Source: Paragonimus westermani (Eukaryota; Platyhelminthes; Trematoda; Plagiorchiida; Troglotrematidae). From it: a stretch of DNA of 64,000 bases. Positions within the stretch are counted from its first letter, which is position 1; each line of letters opens with the position of its first letter. A model generated the notes under the pieces. That model was not told where the DNA came from. It saw nothing but the letters and a program-made list of their open reading frames with translations, and ran no database searches. Both the position numbers and the translations under genes were made by a program. Of this stretch, positions 62,301-64,000 are shown piece by piece. Location of the stretch: the NCBI GenBank assembly GCA_008508345.1, contig QNGE01000753.1:56753-120752 (forward strand), in the 5' to 3' direction.

Positions 62301-63946
62301 TTACGGTGTCTATCAACCATACTTTCAATCAGGTTAGGATACTCGATAACATTTAAAACAAAAGAATCGCATAGGCCGCGATTAATAAAAGTCTCTTTAA
62401 TGAGCTAAACCAGAAAGGGGAGCCATCCAATGAAAGAATGGTACGATGGATTTCGCACGCTTAGAAGTGAACTAAGTGGCATTTATGCTCTGTAAACGTT
62501 AGGCAATCCTTAACACGCGACATAACTGTACCAGTAGGATAAGTACCTAAACGTCGAATCCTACCACAATTTAGTGTGCACAGCCTCCAGGATAGGTGGG
62601 ATAAGTAGAAACTAAAAAAGAATGACTAAATGGAAGTTATTTCTACGAGAGCACCACTGGCATCGAGTGCAGACCAGTTTTGATAGGATCCTCAACTGCA
62701 GGTGAGTAAAATCCTTAGTGTCTCATTCAGAAGGTTAGCAGTGCCTGATGAGATCAAGCTCGCAAGTGAGAACCATCATCCTTTAAACACACGTTGATCA
62801 CTTGGCTACCGTTTTCAACCTAATCCAAAACGGGCGAAATACTCAAGCAGTGAATTGGTACTTGTGAACAACCCCGAGCCAACGAATTAAATGTAGTGAG
62901 CTTAACAAGCTGGTCAATATGACAAATCTGCCGATACCAAAAAAACGCTGACAAACCATACCACGTCCTGTCCGACTTTTCAATTCCATAGTGCAATAAT
63001 ACCAACGATGATTGAAGCCGGATGGTCTTTGAACATAGTCCGAACGAACATGCTAAGTAGCCCAAACGTACAGATGAACTATGCCCACTGAGGTGTTACG
63101 CACTCTGTCTAGAAATGAAAGGCGGACACCACGCTAAAACTGCAGATGGTGAAGGTAAACAAACGCTATCTGAGACTTAGGTATTCGACTACTACTCTCA
63201 TTAGACCGGCCAATAATACAGCTTATGTGGTCATCCGGCCAAACAAGCTTCTCAACTACTTCTAGCGCGTCGCCAGTTAAAAAAGCAATCCGAATGCACA
63301 AATATTACATCAGTCCAATCAGTTCCAAGCAGCATAATTGTGATGCGGCCCTACTGGCTAAATTAAAATGAACACGCAATCTAAGCTATTATCTTATTTA
63401 GGGAAAACGAACTTACGTACAGCGTTTGGGTACCGTCAAACAAACGGTTTAAACCAAACAAGCAATTATAATTGACTCAAAAGAGAAAAGCTCGCATATG
63501 TGAGTAGTGAATGCATTACTTCACAGTGGAAAGTGACCATTTTGAAAGCACGGATGAAGTCGAAAGTCAAAACTGTATATGCCCTGATCACAACGTACGC
63601 CGATCAATGCTTCAACTGCCAACAGTCACTAACCTCGATCGGGGCTCGAATCCACAGGTCCGGATTGCAGAATACGTAACCGTGTAAATGGCGCAGCATC
63701 GTGAACACGAATGATGAATGCATGCGCACACCGGGGTTGAAAGTGCCCGATTTGGCCAAATCAGCCACGGACACCAATTCACGGGCAACCTCAATGAATC
63801 GACTGAGTAGGAGAAGGTTCAAATTCTTAGCAGACGCCGAGCGTAACGCTGATGCTAGTAGCAGAAGTCCCCTGGTCTGCACCAACTGACGACCCATGGG
63901 TGGCGAAGACCGAGCAAGAGTGAACAACAAGTCCAGCAAGATAACG
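1892..63946 (-). CDS. NBEA: Neurobeachin/LRBA-family BEACH protein gene (21 exons, both ends outside window)
   Basis: Whole-gene entry. Translated minus-strand exons match the neurobeachin/LRBA/rugose family in the correct linear order: armadillo-like region, DUF4704, the membrane-like [17 protein letters not shown] block, DUF1088-type block, PH-BEACH and the start of BEACH. Exons: 63634-63946, 50304-50472, 49942-50087, 48592-48782, 46011-46119, 43917-43998, 36547-36670, 28189-28417, 25059-25257, 24768-24909, 24202-24466, 21586-21760, 19966-20492, 19429-19533, 16819-17119, 16198-16484, 13396-13739, 12562-12968, 8187-8320, 2856-2973 and 1892-2397. All intron phases agree. Known of the family: very large cytosolic scaffolds on Golgi and endosomal membranes that act in vesicle trafficking and receptor targeting and anchor protein kinase A in animals. 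Invertebrates usually carry one ortholog of the NBEA/LRBA pair, so the symbol is by family. The start codon, the end of BEACH and the WD40 repeats are not in the window. Confidence 0.93.
2398..2855 (-). other. NBEA intron 20
   Basis: A 458-nt intron between exons 20 and 21, GTAAGT...TTGCCTAG. Nothing else recognised. Confidence 0.85.
2856..2973 (-). CDS. NBEA: NBEA exon 20: second half of PH-BEACH domain
   Basis: 118 nt, phase 0 in, phase 1 out. Acceptor TCCTTCCAG|GTG, donor CACGAA|GTAAGT. It encodes [20 protein letters not shown] and [16 protein letters not shown], matching vertebrate VLAYTEGLHGKWMFSEIRAV and FSRRYLLQNTALEVFM. This part of PH-BEACH packs against the BEACH domain in known family structures. 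Confidence 0.96.
2974..3850 (-). other. NBEA intron 19, 3' part
   Basis: Intronic sequence between exon 20 and the retroelement. An endonuclease part of that element would be expected here, but I could not recognise it. Confidence 0.6.
3851..5615 (+). mobile_element. Decayed non-LTR retrotransposon, RT and 3' UTR (antisense to NBEA)
   Basis: A plus-strand copy in NBEA intron 19. Positions 3960-4260 carry the EN-RT linker ([11 protein letters not shown] followed by broken frames). Positions 4267-4920 hold RT with [17 protein letters not shown] and [20 protein letters not shown]. After a stop and frameshift at 4918-4943 the catalytic box reads [10 protein letters not shown], followed by [17 protein letters not shown] and [17 protein letters not shown]. 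At the ambiguous base 5300 the coding region jumps straight to 3' UTR (5301-5590), which ends in a GAT repeat. The C-terminal part is missing. It belongs to the same family as the copies at 31.4-34.0 and 38.6-39.4 kb and is inactive. Confidence 0.88.
5575..5588 (+). repeat. GAT microsatellite at retroelement 3' end
   Basis: Four GAT-type triplets ending the 3' UTR of the element. Similar ATC/GAT runs end the related copies at 38.57 kb and 41.94 kb, suggesting the family terminates in a short triplet repeat. Confidence 0.7.
5616..8186 (-). other. NBEA intron 19, 5' part
   Basis: AT-rich non-coding sequence between exon 19 and the retroelement. No coding or repeat signal recognised. Confidence 0.6.
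8187..8320 (-). CDS. NBEA: NBEA exon 19: first half of PH-BEACH domain
   Basis: 134 nt, phase 1 in, phase 0 out. Acceptor TTCTGCGCAG|AT, donor AAGAAA|GTGAGT. It reads [20 protein letters not shown] then [14 protein letters not shown], ending LDKK, and aligns without gaps to vertebrate STPAQLIAPVVVAKGTLSI, TEIYFEVDEDDS and IDTK. It is short and isolated (4.2 kb and 5.2 kb introns). Identity rests on the alignment plus the phase match to exons 18 and 20. Confidence 0.9.
8810..8990 (+). mobile_element. Short C-terminal scrap of a non-LTR retroelement
   Basis: The plus strand reads [20 protein letters not shown], which fits the conserved post-RT block of this element type (the RWLGHVLRMPTERL pattern), then [13 protein letters not shown] after a frameshift. 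Only the C-terminal region is recognisable. Confidence 0.5.
8991..12561 (-). other. NBEA intron 18, remainder
   Basis: 3.6 kb of non-coding sequence between exons 18 and 19. No exon, RNA gene or repeat recognised. Confidence 0.6.
12562..12968 (-). CDS. NBEA: NBEA exon 18: WEDD/RRRRR block and pre-PH linker
   Basis: 407 nt, phase 2 in, phase 1 out. Acceptor CACTCAG|T, donor GCTGACG|GTATGTG. It encodes [16 protein letters not shown] and [11 protein letters not shown] (vertebrate WRLDYWEDDLRRRRRF and NAFGSTHAEAL). A linker of about 100 residues follows with an acidic segment ([10 protein letters not shown]) and [14 protein letters not shown], which contains an RRxS motif of the type protein kinase A prefers. 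Phosphorylation there is inference only. Confidence 0.95.
12969..13395 (-). other. NBEA intron 17
   Basis: A 427-nt intron, GTATGTG...CTCACTCAG. Nothing else recognised. Confidence 0.85.
13396..13739 (-). CDS. NBEA: NBEA exon 17: DUF1088-type block
   Basis: 344 nt, phase 0 in, phase 2 out. Acceptor CTACTCCAG|GAG, donor CAGAGG|GTATGTG. It encodes [19 protein letters not shown] and later [20 protein letters not shown], matching vertebrate [19 protein letters not shown] and RREEEKMCDHLISAAKHRDH. The preserved spacing shows the helical block upstream of PH-BEACH is intact. Confidence 0.97.
13740..16197 (-). other. NBEA intron 16
   Basis: A 2.5-kb intron. The stretch 15.6-16.1 kb is somewhat GC-richer than its surroundings and may be an old repeat, but no protein or repeat family could be named. 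Confidence 0.6.
16198..16484 (-). CDS. NBEA: NBEA exon 16: DUF1088-type block
   Basis: 287 nt, phase 1 in, phase 0 out. Acceptor CACTCCAAG|AC, donor CTCAG|GTACGT. It encodes [20 protein letters not shown] and [14 protein letters not shown], matching vertebrate LREIFVDFAPFLSRTLLGSH and [14 protein letters not shown]. It is followed immediately in the protein by EWQ of exon 17, as in vertebrates. Confidence 0.96.
16485..16818 (-). other. NBEA intron 15
   Basis: A 334-nt intron, GTAAGC...CTCCAAG. Nothing else recognised. Confidence 0.8.
16819..17119 (-). CDS. NBEA: NBEA exon 15: YRDVLEP block and linker
   Basis: 301 nt, phase 0 in, phase 1 out. Acceptor CTATATCAG|GAT, donor CACTG|GTAAGC. It starts [13 protein letters not shown] then [17 protein letters not shown]. 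This stretch is almost invariant in NBEA, LRBA and rugose (vertebrate [17 protein letters not shown]) and was the first sign of the gene's identity. The rest is a Ser/Glu/Asp-rich linker ending [10 protein letters not shown]. Confidence 0.96.
17120..19428 (-). other. NBEA intron 14
   Basis: A 2.3-kb intron between exons 14 and 15. No coding or repeat signal recognised. Confidence 0.65.
19429..19533 (-). CDS. NBEA: NBEA exon 14 (35 codons)
   Basis: 105 nt, phase 0 both ends. Acceptor TTCGGTTCAG|GAT, donor AGCGAA|GTAACC (weak at the last bases). It encodes [20 protein letters not shown], aligned with vertebrate DPDRLLQDVDINRLRAVVFR. Its length is a multiple of three, so it could be skipped without a frameshift. 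Confidence 0.9.
19534..19965 (-). other. NBEA intron 13
   Basis: A 432-nt intron, GTGAGTTC...GGTTCAG. Nothing else recognised. Confidence 0.8.
19966..20492 (-). CDS. NBEA: NBEA exon 13: conserved start, long variable insert
   Basis: 527 nt, phase 1 in, phase 0 out. Acceptor CTGTTCAG|AC, donor GTGCAC|GTGAGTTC. It opens with [14 protein letters not shown] (vertebrate CVAVRNCLECRQ). About 160 further residues have no match I recognise and replace a stretch of about 50 residues that is low-complexity in vertebrates. The single open frame runs the whole length and the donor restores phase for exon 14, so the insert is taken as coding. Confidence 0.88.
20493..21585 (-). other. NBEA intron 12
   Basis: A 1.1-kb intron. 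An open frame at 21287-21493 has no homology or splice support and is left out. Confidence 0.7.
21586..21760 (-). CDS. NBEA: NBEA exon 12: middle conserved block
   Basis: 175 nt, phase 0 in, phase 1 out. Acceptor CTTTTCACAG|GGT, donor GACTGT|GTAAGTG. It encodes [20 protein letters not shown] and [19 protein letters not shown], matching vertebrate GMSAETAVTFLSRLMAMVDV and AEKNMSSGGLMRQCLRL. Confidence 0.94.
21761..24201 (-). other. NBEA intron 11
   Basis: A 2.4-kb intron. The only structure noted is a short hairpin at 22780-22806, with 10-bp arms and one mismatch. Confidence 0.65.
24202..24466 (-). CDS. NBEA: NBEA exon 11: middle conserved block
   Basis: 265 nt, phase 2 in, phase 0 out. Donor GCCTCA|GTGAGT. 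The C-terminal part reads [20 protein letters not shown], matching vertebrate IHLISQMVDNIIIACGGIL, followed by [10 protein letters not shown] for PLLSAATSP. The acceptor (GTGCAATCAG|T) lacks a strong pyrimidine tract and was chosen to keep phase with exon 10. The 5' end could shift by a few tens of bases. Confidence 0.87.
24467..24767 (-). other. NBEA intron 10
   Basis: An intron of about 300 nt. The length depends on the less certain exon 11 acceptor. Confidence 0.7.
24768..24909 (-). CDS. NBEA: NBEA exon 10: middle conserved block
   Basis: 142 nt, phase 1 in, phase 2 out. Acceptor ACCTTCAG|AC, donor CTTGG|GTAAAT. It ends with [21 protein letters not shown], which aligns with vertebrate FKWSPMHQRLLTDLLFALETD. 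The first half ([17 protein letters not shown]) is unique to this sequence as far as I can tell. Confidence 0.87.
25059..25257 (-). CDS. NBEA: NBEA exon 9: middle region
   Basis: 199 nt, phase 0 in, phase 1 out, with strong splice sites (TTTTCAG|GTT and GATA|GTAAGT). It encodes [19 protein letters not shown] and [19 protein letters not shown] have no firm residue-level match in vertebrate NBEA. The call rests on the long in-phase frame, its position 149 bp before the well-matched exon 10 and the codon-like composition. It probably corresponds to the poorly conserved stretch before the FKWSPMHQ block. Confidence 0.68.
25258..28188 (-). other. NBEA intron 8 (position of the missing linker)
   Basis: A 2.9-kb stretch between exons 8 and 9. 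Vertebrate NBEA has a linker of several hundred residues here. Open frames at 25282-25539 and 26338-26903 on the minus strand lack convincing homology and are not called, but short unrecognised phase-0 exons could hide here. Confidence 0.55.
28189..28417 (-). CDS. NBEA: NBEA exon 8: end of DUF4704
   Basis: 229 nt, phase 2 in. Acceptor CCCGTGCAG|A. It encodes [24 protein letters not shown] and [14 protein letters not shown], nearly the vertebrate SVWQDWMFSL, NIFRILLYHAIKYE and GGWRVWVDTLSIAH. The 3' end is less sure. I chose CGA|GTGCGT because it gives phase 0, which fits exon 9, but the coding end may lie up to about 40 nt upstream. Confidence 0.92.
28418..31389 (-). other. NBEA intron 7, 3' part
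   Basis: Non-coding sequence between exon 8 and the minus-strand retroelement. No feature recognised. Confidence 0.6.
31393..33990 (-). mobile_element. Decayed non-LTR retrotransposon with EN and RT remnants (sense to NBEA)
   Basis: A minus-strand copy in NBEA intron 7. In element order: EN part at about 33940-33570 ([20 protein letters not shown], then [13 protein letters not shown]); EN-RT linker at 33240-33010 ([19 protein letters not shown]); pre-RT block at 33010-32640 ([19 protein letters not shown]); RT palm at 32260-32090 ([38 protein letters not shown]). Here the second catalytic Asp of the YxDD box is Glu. The C-terminal block [17 protein letters not shown] lies at 31680-31396. Frameshifts, stops and deletions throughout mean it is dead. 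The 3' UTR is absent. The last 421 bp are almost identical to the copy at 38.9-39.3 kb. Confidence 0.85.
34560..35520 (+). mobile_element. Decayed non-LTR retroelement RT fragment (antisense)
   Basis: The plus strand reads [20 protein letters not shown] near 34630, then a gap and [20 protein letters not shown] with [13 protein letters not shown] (35055-35150), and after a frameshift [20 protein letters not shown] and [20 protein letters not shown] (35180-35340). The order of RT fingers, palm and thumb is preserved, but frames are broken many times. It lies back-to-back with the minus-strand copy at 31.4-34.0 kb and is a more diverged subfamily. Confidence 0.72.
35521..36546 (-). other. NBEA intron 7, 5' part
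   Basis: Non-coding sequence between exon 7 and the RT fragment. No feature recognised. Confidence 0.6.
36547..36670 (-). CDS. NBEA: NBEA exon 7: DUF4704
   Basis: 124 nt, phase 1 in, phase 2 out. Acceptor TTATTGTGCAG|GC, donor CGAAG|GTGAGT. It reads [13 protein letters not shown] and ends [17 protein letters not shown], matching vertebrate MILKVVATLLKNS and FLSDMIKLFSNSRENRR. It sits alone between two long introns (7.2 and 8.1 kb) that both carry copies of one retroelement. Skipping or losing this exon would shift the frame. Confidence 0.93.
36671..38569 (-). other. NBEA intron 6, 3' part
   Basis: Non-coding except for the hairpin at 37063-37142. The open frames here (37296-37511, 37808-38098, 38191-38427) have no homology I can see. 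Confidence 0.6.
37063..37142 (-). repeat. Imperfect inverted repeat, ~80-nt hairpin
   Basis: Left arm 37063-37095 and right arm 37110-37142 are inverted copies (28 of 33 bases match) around a 14-nt loop. On the NBEA-sense strand two of the five mismatches become U:G pairs. It lies about 0.4 kb downstream of exon 7 in the gene's plus-strand coordinates, inside intron 6. It could be a foldback transposon remnant or a structured RNA. No expression evidence exists here. Confidence 0.75.
38570..39411 (-). mobile_element. 3'-end copy of non-LTR retrotransposon (C-terminus and 3' UTR)
   Basis: A minus-strand, 5'-truncated copy in NBEA intron 6. Positions 39197-38913 encode the post-RT block with [20 protein letters not shown] and [19 protein letters not shown]. 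Positions 38919-38575 are the 3' UTR, matching the inverse of 5301-5590, and end in a CAT/GAT repeat. Truncation at the 5' end is typical of target-primed reverse transcription. Its 38920-39340 segment is nearly identical to 31403-31823. Confidence 0.85.
39412..43916 (-). other. NBEA intron 6, 5' part
   Basis: Mostly unrecognised non-coding sequence. It includes a retroelement 3'-UTR scrap at 41941-42002 and a weak, frame-broken coding-like stretch at 40526-40915 on the minus strand. Confidence 0.6.
41941..42002 (-). mobile_element. Retroelement 3'-UTR scrap with CAT repeat
   Basis: Six CAT triplets followed by about 45 bp that match the end of the 3' UTR at 38.58-38.64 kb, in the same orientation. 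It is an extremely 5'-truncated insertion of the 3.9-kb/38.6-kb family. Confidence 0.75.
43917..43998 (-). CDS. NBEA: NBEA exon 6: DUF4704 (27 codons)
   Basis: 82 nt, phase 0 in, phase 1 out. Acceptor CACTAG|GTG, donor CCCCA|GTAAGT. It encodes [14 protein letters not shown] and ends MVIKNP, aligned with vertebrate ILTEQVCTQVVHKPHPEPDS and VKIQNP. Recognition rests on the aligned ends, the phase match on both sides and good splice signals. Confidence 0.88.
43999..46010 (-). other. NBEA intron 5
   Basis: A 2.0-kb intron. It contains a TTTA tetranucleotide run at 45797-45818. The region 44.3-44.7 kb looks like an old repeat but was not identified. Confidence 0.6.
45797..45818 (+). repeat. TTTA microsatellite
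   Basis: About five copies of TTTA in tandem within intron 5. Confidence 0.85.
46011..46119 (-). CDS. NBEA: NBEA exon 5: DUF4704
   Basis: 109 nt, phase 2 in, phase 0 out. Acceptor TTTTTAG|A, donor TTCGAG|GTTGGT (a weaker GT donor). It encodes [19 protein letters not shown] and TYNALFE, matching KRKVEIMHTHSLFTLLGERL and TYNTLYE of vertebrate neurobeachin. Confidence 0.93.
46120..48591 (-). other. NBEA intron 4
   Basis: A 2.5-kb intron between exons 4 and 5. No coding or repeat signal recognised. Confidence 0.65.
48592..48782 (-). CDS. NBEA: NBEA exon 4: DUF4704
   Basis: 191 nt, phase 0 in, phase 2 out. Acceptor TTTTTTCAG|GAC, donor CTGTC|GTGAGTC. It has no internal start codon, so a Met-based search misses it. 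It encodes [15 protein letters not shown] and, further on, [17 protein letters not shown], matching vertebrate [15 protein letters not shown] and FDQRNGIRVIYKLLASK. The match is dense and gap-free. Confidence 0.95.
48783..49941 (-). other. NBEA intron 3
   Basis: A 1.2-kb intron, GTAAG...TTTTTTCAG. Nothing else recognised. Confidence 0.75.
49942..50087 (-). CDS. NBEA: NBEA exon 3: DUF4704
   Basis: 146 nt, phase 1 in, phase 0 out. Acceptor AATACAG|AT, donor CAGGAG|GTAAG. The frame reads [14 protein letters not shown] then FSYFMTVQE, aligning with vertebrate LLFLKQLIMKDRGV and LNYLLTMHE. A longer open frame exists here in another phase, but only this one continues exons 2 and 4. Confidence 0.92.
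50304..50472 (-). CDS. NBEA: NBEA exon 2: DUF4704 start
   Basis: 169 nt, phase 0 in, phase 1 out. The acceptor is CTTTCAG|GTG and the donor CACTG|GTACGT. It encodes [11 protein letters not shown] and [15 protein letters not shown], close to the vertebrate LYTYLSAEFIG and TVLQLMHTLKYYYWV, one of the best conserved blocks of the family's armadillo-like scaffold. It lies only 216 bp from exon 3 but 13.2 kb from exon 1, because that intron holds retroelements. Confidence 0.95.
50473..51296 (-). other. NBEA intron 1, 3' end
   Basis: Intronic sequence upstream of exon 2, ending in TTGTTTCTTTCAG. No other feature recognised. Confidence 0.7.
51297..51664 (-). mobile_element. 3'-UTR pieces of the 56-60 kb element family plus TA-rich repeat
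   Basis: 51300-51440 is the inverse of about 59725-59910 (shared landmarks: the GGCGGCATCCGGTTCGGATT type block, the AAAGGACGCCTGCGCTTA block and the CAAAGGAATAAGACCGG block). A second, shorter copy of the first landmark is at 51577-51625. This echoes the tandem duplication seen in the 59.8-60.0 kb UTR. A TATATACA-type repeat (51627-51664) follows. No coding part of this family is attached. Confidence 0.72.
51740..54560 (-). mobile_element. Decayed non-LTR retrotransposon, EN and RT remnants (sense)
   Basis: A minus-strand copy in NBEA intron 1. Element order: EN-like block at 54400-54150 ([20 protein letters not shown] then CLFAISAY); RT fingers at 52890-52780 ([18 protein letters not shown]); RT palm with [19 protein letters not shown] at 52550-52470, where the box reads YPDD; and the C-terminal [20 protein letters not shown] at about 52060. 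Multiple stops and frameshifts mean it is not functional. Boundaries are approximate. Confidence 0.72.
54561..55550 (-). other. NBEA intron 1, between two retroelements
   Basis: Unassigned sequence, possibly 5' leader of the minus-strand element. An open frame at 54404-54799 is partly explained by the EN remnant. Confidence 0.5.
55555..55745 (+). repeat. Upstream copy of retroelement 3'-UTR sequence
   Basis: Matches 59650-59930 in the same orientation: a GTTTCCGAGA block, a CTTATTCCTT[CT]GGGTTTACACTGGATA-type block and an AAGCGGAAGCC block occur in the same order with similar spacing. The downstream match is the 3' UTR of the element at 56.1-60.0 kb, so this is the tail of a second copy directly upstream, head to tail. 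Confidence 0.68.
55746..55880 (+). repeat. tRNA-like (possible Pol III / SINE-related) segment
   Basis: A-box-like TTGGCGTGGTGG at 55759-55770, an alternative A-box-like GTGCTGACTAGG near 55804, and a B-box-like CGGGTTCAACC at 55829-55839. This resembles the internal promoter of a tRNA or tRNA-derived SINE, but no cloverleaf could be drawn by eye. It lies between the upstream UTR copy and the retroelement ORF, so it may simply be element 5' leader. Confidence 0.35.
56178..59332 (+). pseudogene. Endonuclease/reverse transcriptase polyprotein of the retrotransposon, disabled
   Basis: The first in-frame ATG is at 56178 (frame open from 56145). EN of the AP-endonuclease type: [49 protein letters not shown] and STDHKLV, so the catalytic Asn, Glu, Asp and His are kept. 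[42 protein letters not shown] and [16 protein letters not shown]. The next block reads [10 protein letters not shown], with Ile where Gly is usual. Then comes an in-frame TAA at 58497-58499, after which the same frame continues with [12 protein letters not shown] (the YADD box with Ile in place of aromatic) and [11 protein letters not shown]. Near 59150 a deletion with frameshift removes the thumb/connection region (the RWxGHV block is absent). A finger [21 protein letters not shown] remains (spacing C-x2-C-x12-H-x3-H). It cannot make a full protein as it stands. Confidence 0.88.
59846..60010 (+). repeat. Tandem duplication in retroelement 3' UTR, ~97-bp period
   Basis: The block GGCTTCCGCCACTGTGACAG at 59860 recurs as GGCTTCGGCCACTGTGATAA at 59957, each followed by a CTAA[TC]CCGAA block and a CC[GA][GA]CCGTG block. 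Copies are diverged, so the duplication is old or inherited by the family. Confidence 0.75.
60011..61779 (-). other. NBEA intron 1, middle
   Basis: Non-coding sequence with no recognised feature. Open frames at 60251-60481, 60486-60827 and 61319-61576 lack homology. Confidence 0.6.
61780..63310 (-). mobile_element. Split RT fragments of an old non-LTR retroelement
   Basis: Two minus-strand pieces in element order. 63300-63140 reads [13 protein letters not shown], then ISCIIG and RIPKSQIAF, like the RT block [15 protein letters not shown]. 62000-61850 reads [20 protein letters not shown] and ETWSLKP, like [21 protein letters not shown]. About 1.1 kb of unrelated sequence separates them. Both matches are short, so boundaries and the link between them are tentative. 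Confidence 0.5.
63311..63633 (-). other. NBEA intron 1, 5' end
   Basis: Starts with the exon 1 donor GTTAGTG. No feature recognised. Confidence 0.7.
63634..63946 (-). CDS. NBEA: NBEA exon 1 of window: end of N-terminal ConA/armadillo region
   Basis: About 104 codons, ending in [11 protein letters not shown], which matches the vertebrate NBEA stretch NPAIWIHTPAK. Upstream, VILLDLLF and [12 protein letters not shown] match AIYLDLIF and QSRGFLVISYLL. The donor is GAG|GTTAGTG in phase 0 and joins exon 2 (VQDQLYQF) exactly where the vertebrate proteins read VQLSLYTY. The 5' boundary is less sure. I place it at the acceptor GTAG at 63947-63950, after a T-rich tract, but the frame stays open to the window edge, so the exon could extend beyond it. 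Confidence 0.85.
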
Positions 63947-64000
63947 CTACGCAACACCCCAATAAGAAAAACGGAGTTTTGGGTTAGACGATTGGTGGAA

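Noticed and set aside
1..64000. CRISPR arrays, bacterial operons, tRNA or rRNA genes
   Set aside because: No regularly spaced repeats, no Shine-Dalgarno-led gene clusters and no cloverleaf or rRNA core sequence were seen. The only tRNA-like segment (55.75-55.88 kb) is listed with low confidence as a repeat.

Overview
The window is eukaryotic: small coding exons with GT-AG boundaries are scattered over more than 60 kb of non-coding DNA, with several decayed non-LTR retrotransposons in the introns. The host gene is a clearly diverged invertebrate member of the neurobeachin/LRBA (rugose, SEL-2) family. Together with long introns and abundant endonuclease/reverse-transcriptase elements, this suggests a parasitic flatworm (trematode or cestode). 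That taxonomic call is an inference and I cannot name a species.

A single protein-coding gene, on the minus strand, occupies essentially the whole window. I could place 21 exons, running from 63.9 kb (5' side) down to 1.9 kb (3' side), and every donor/acceptor phase joins in frame (about 4.9 kb of coding sequence, about 1,620 residues). In transcript order they encode the end of the N-terminal ConA/armadillo region (exon 1, 63.6 kb), the armadillo-like DUF4704 part (exons 2-8, 50.5-28.2 kb), the middle region (exons 9-15, 25.3-16.8 kb), the conserved DUF1088-type block (exons 16-18, 16.5-12.6 kb), the PH-BEACH domain (exons 19, 20 and the start of 21) and the first part of the BEACH domain (exon 21). 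The N-terminus, the rest of BEACH and the WD40 repeats lie outside the window.

The introns hold retroelement debris in both orientations. On the plus strand these are a decayed RT copy at 3.9-5.6 kb, a C-terminal scrap at 8.8 kb, an RT fragment at 34.6-35.5 kb, and one nearly complete element with EN, RT and a C-terminal zinc finger at about 56.1-60.0 kb. On the minus strand they are 31.4-34.0 kb, 38.6-39.4 kb, 51.7-54.6 kb, isolated 3'-UTR pieces at 51.3-51.6 kb and 41.9 kb, and split RT pieces at 61.8-63.3 kb. Two minus-strand copies share a nearly identical 421-bp block on either side of exon 7.

No RNA genes, CRISPR arrays or bacterial features were seen. I did not find a convincing new biological system. 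The most interesting items are the reconstructed gene and its missing linker, the repeats flanking exon 7, an 80-nt intronic hairpin, and the head-to-tail arrangement of the younger retroelement with a tRNA-like segment near its 5' end.
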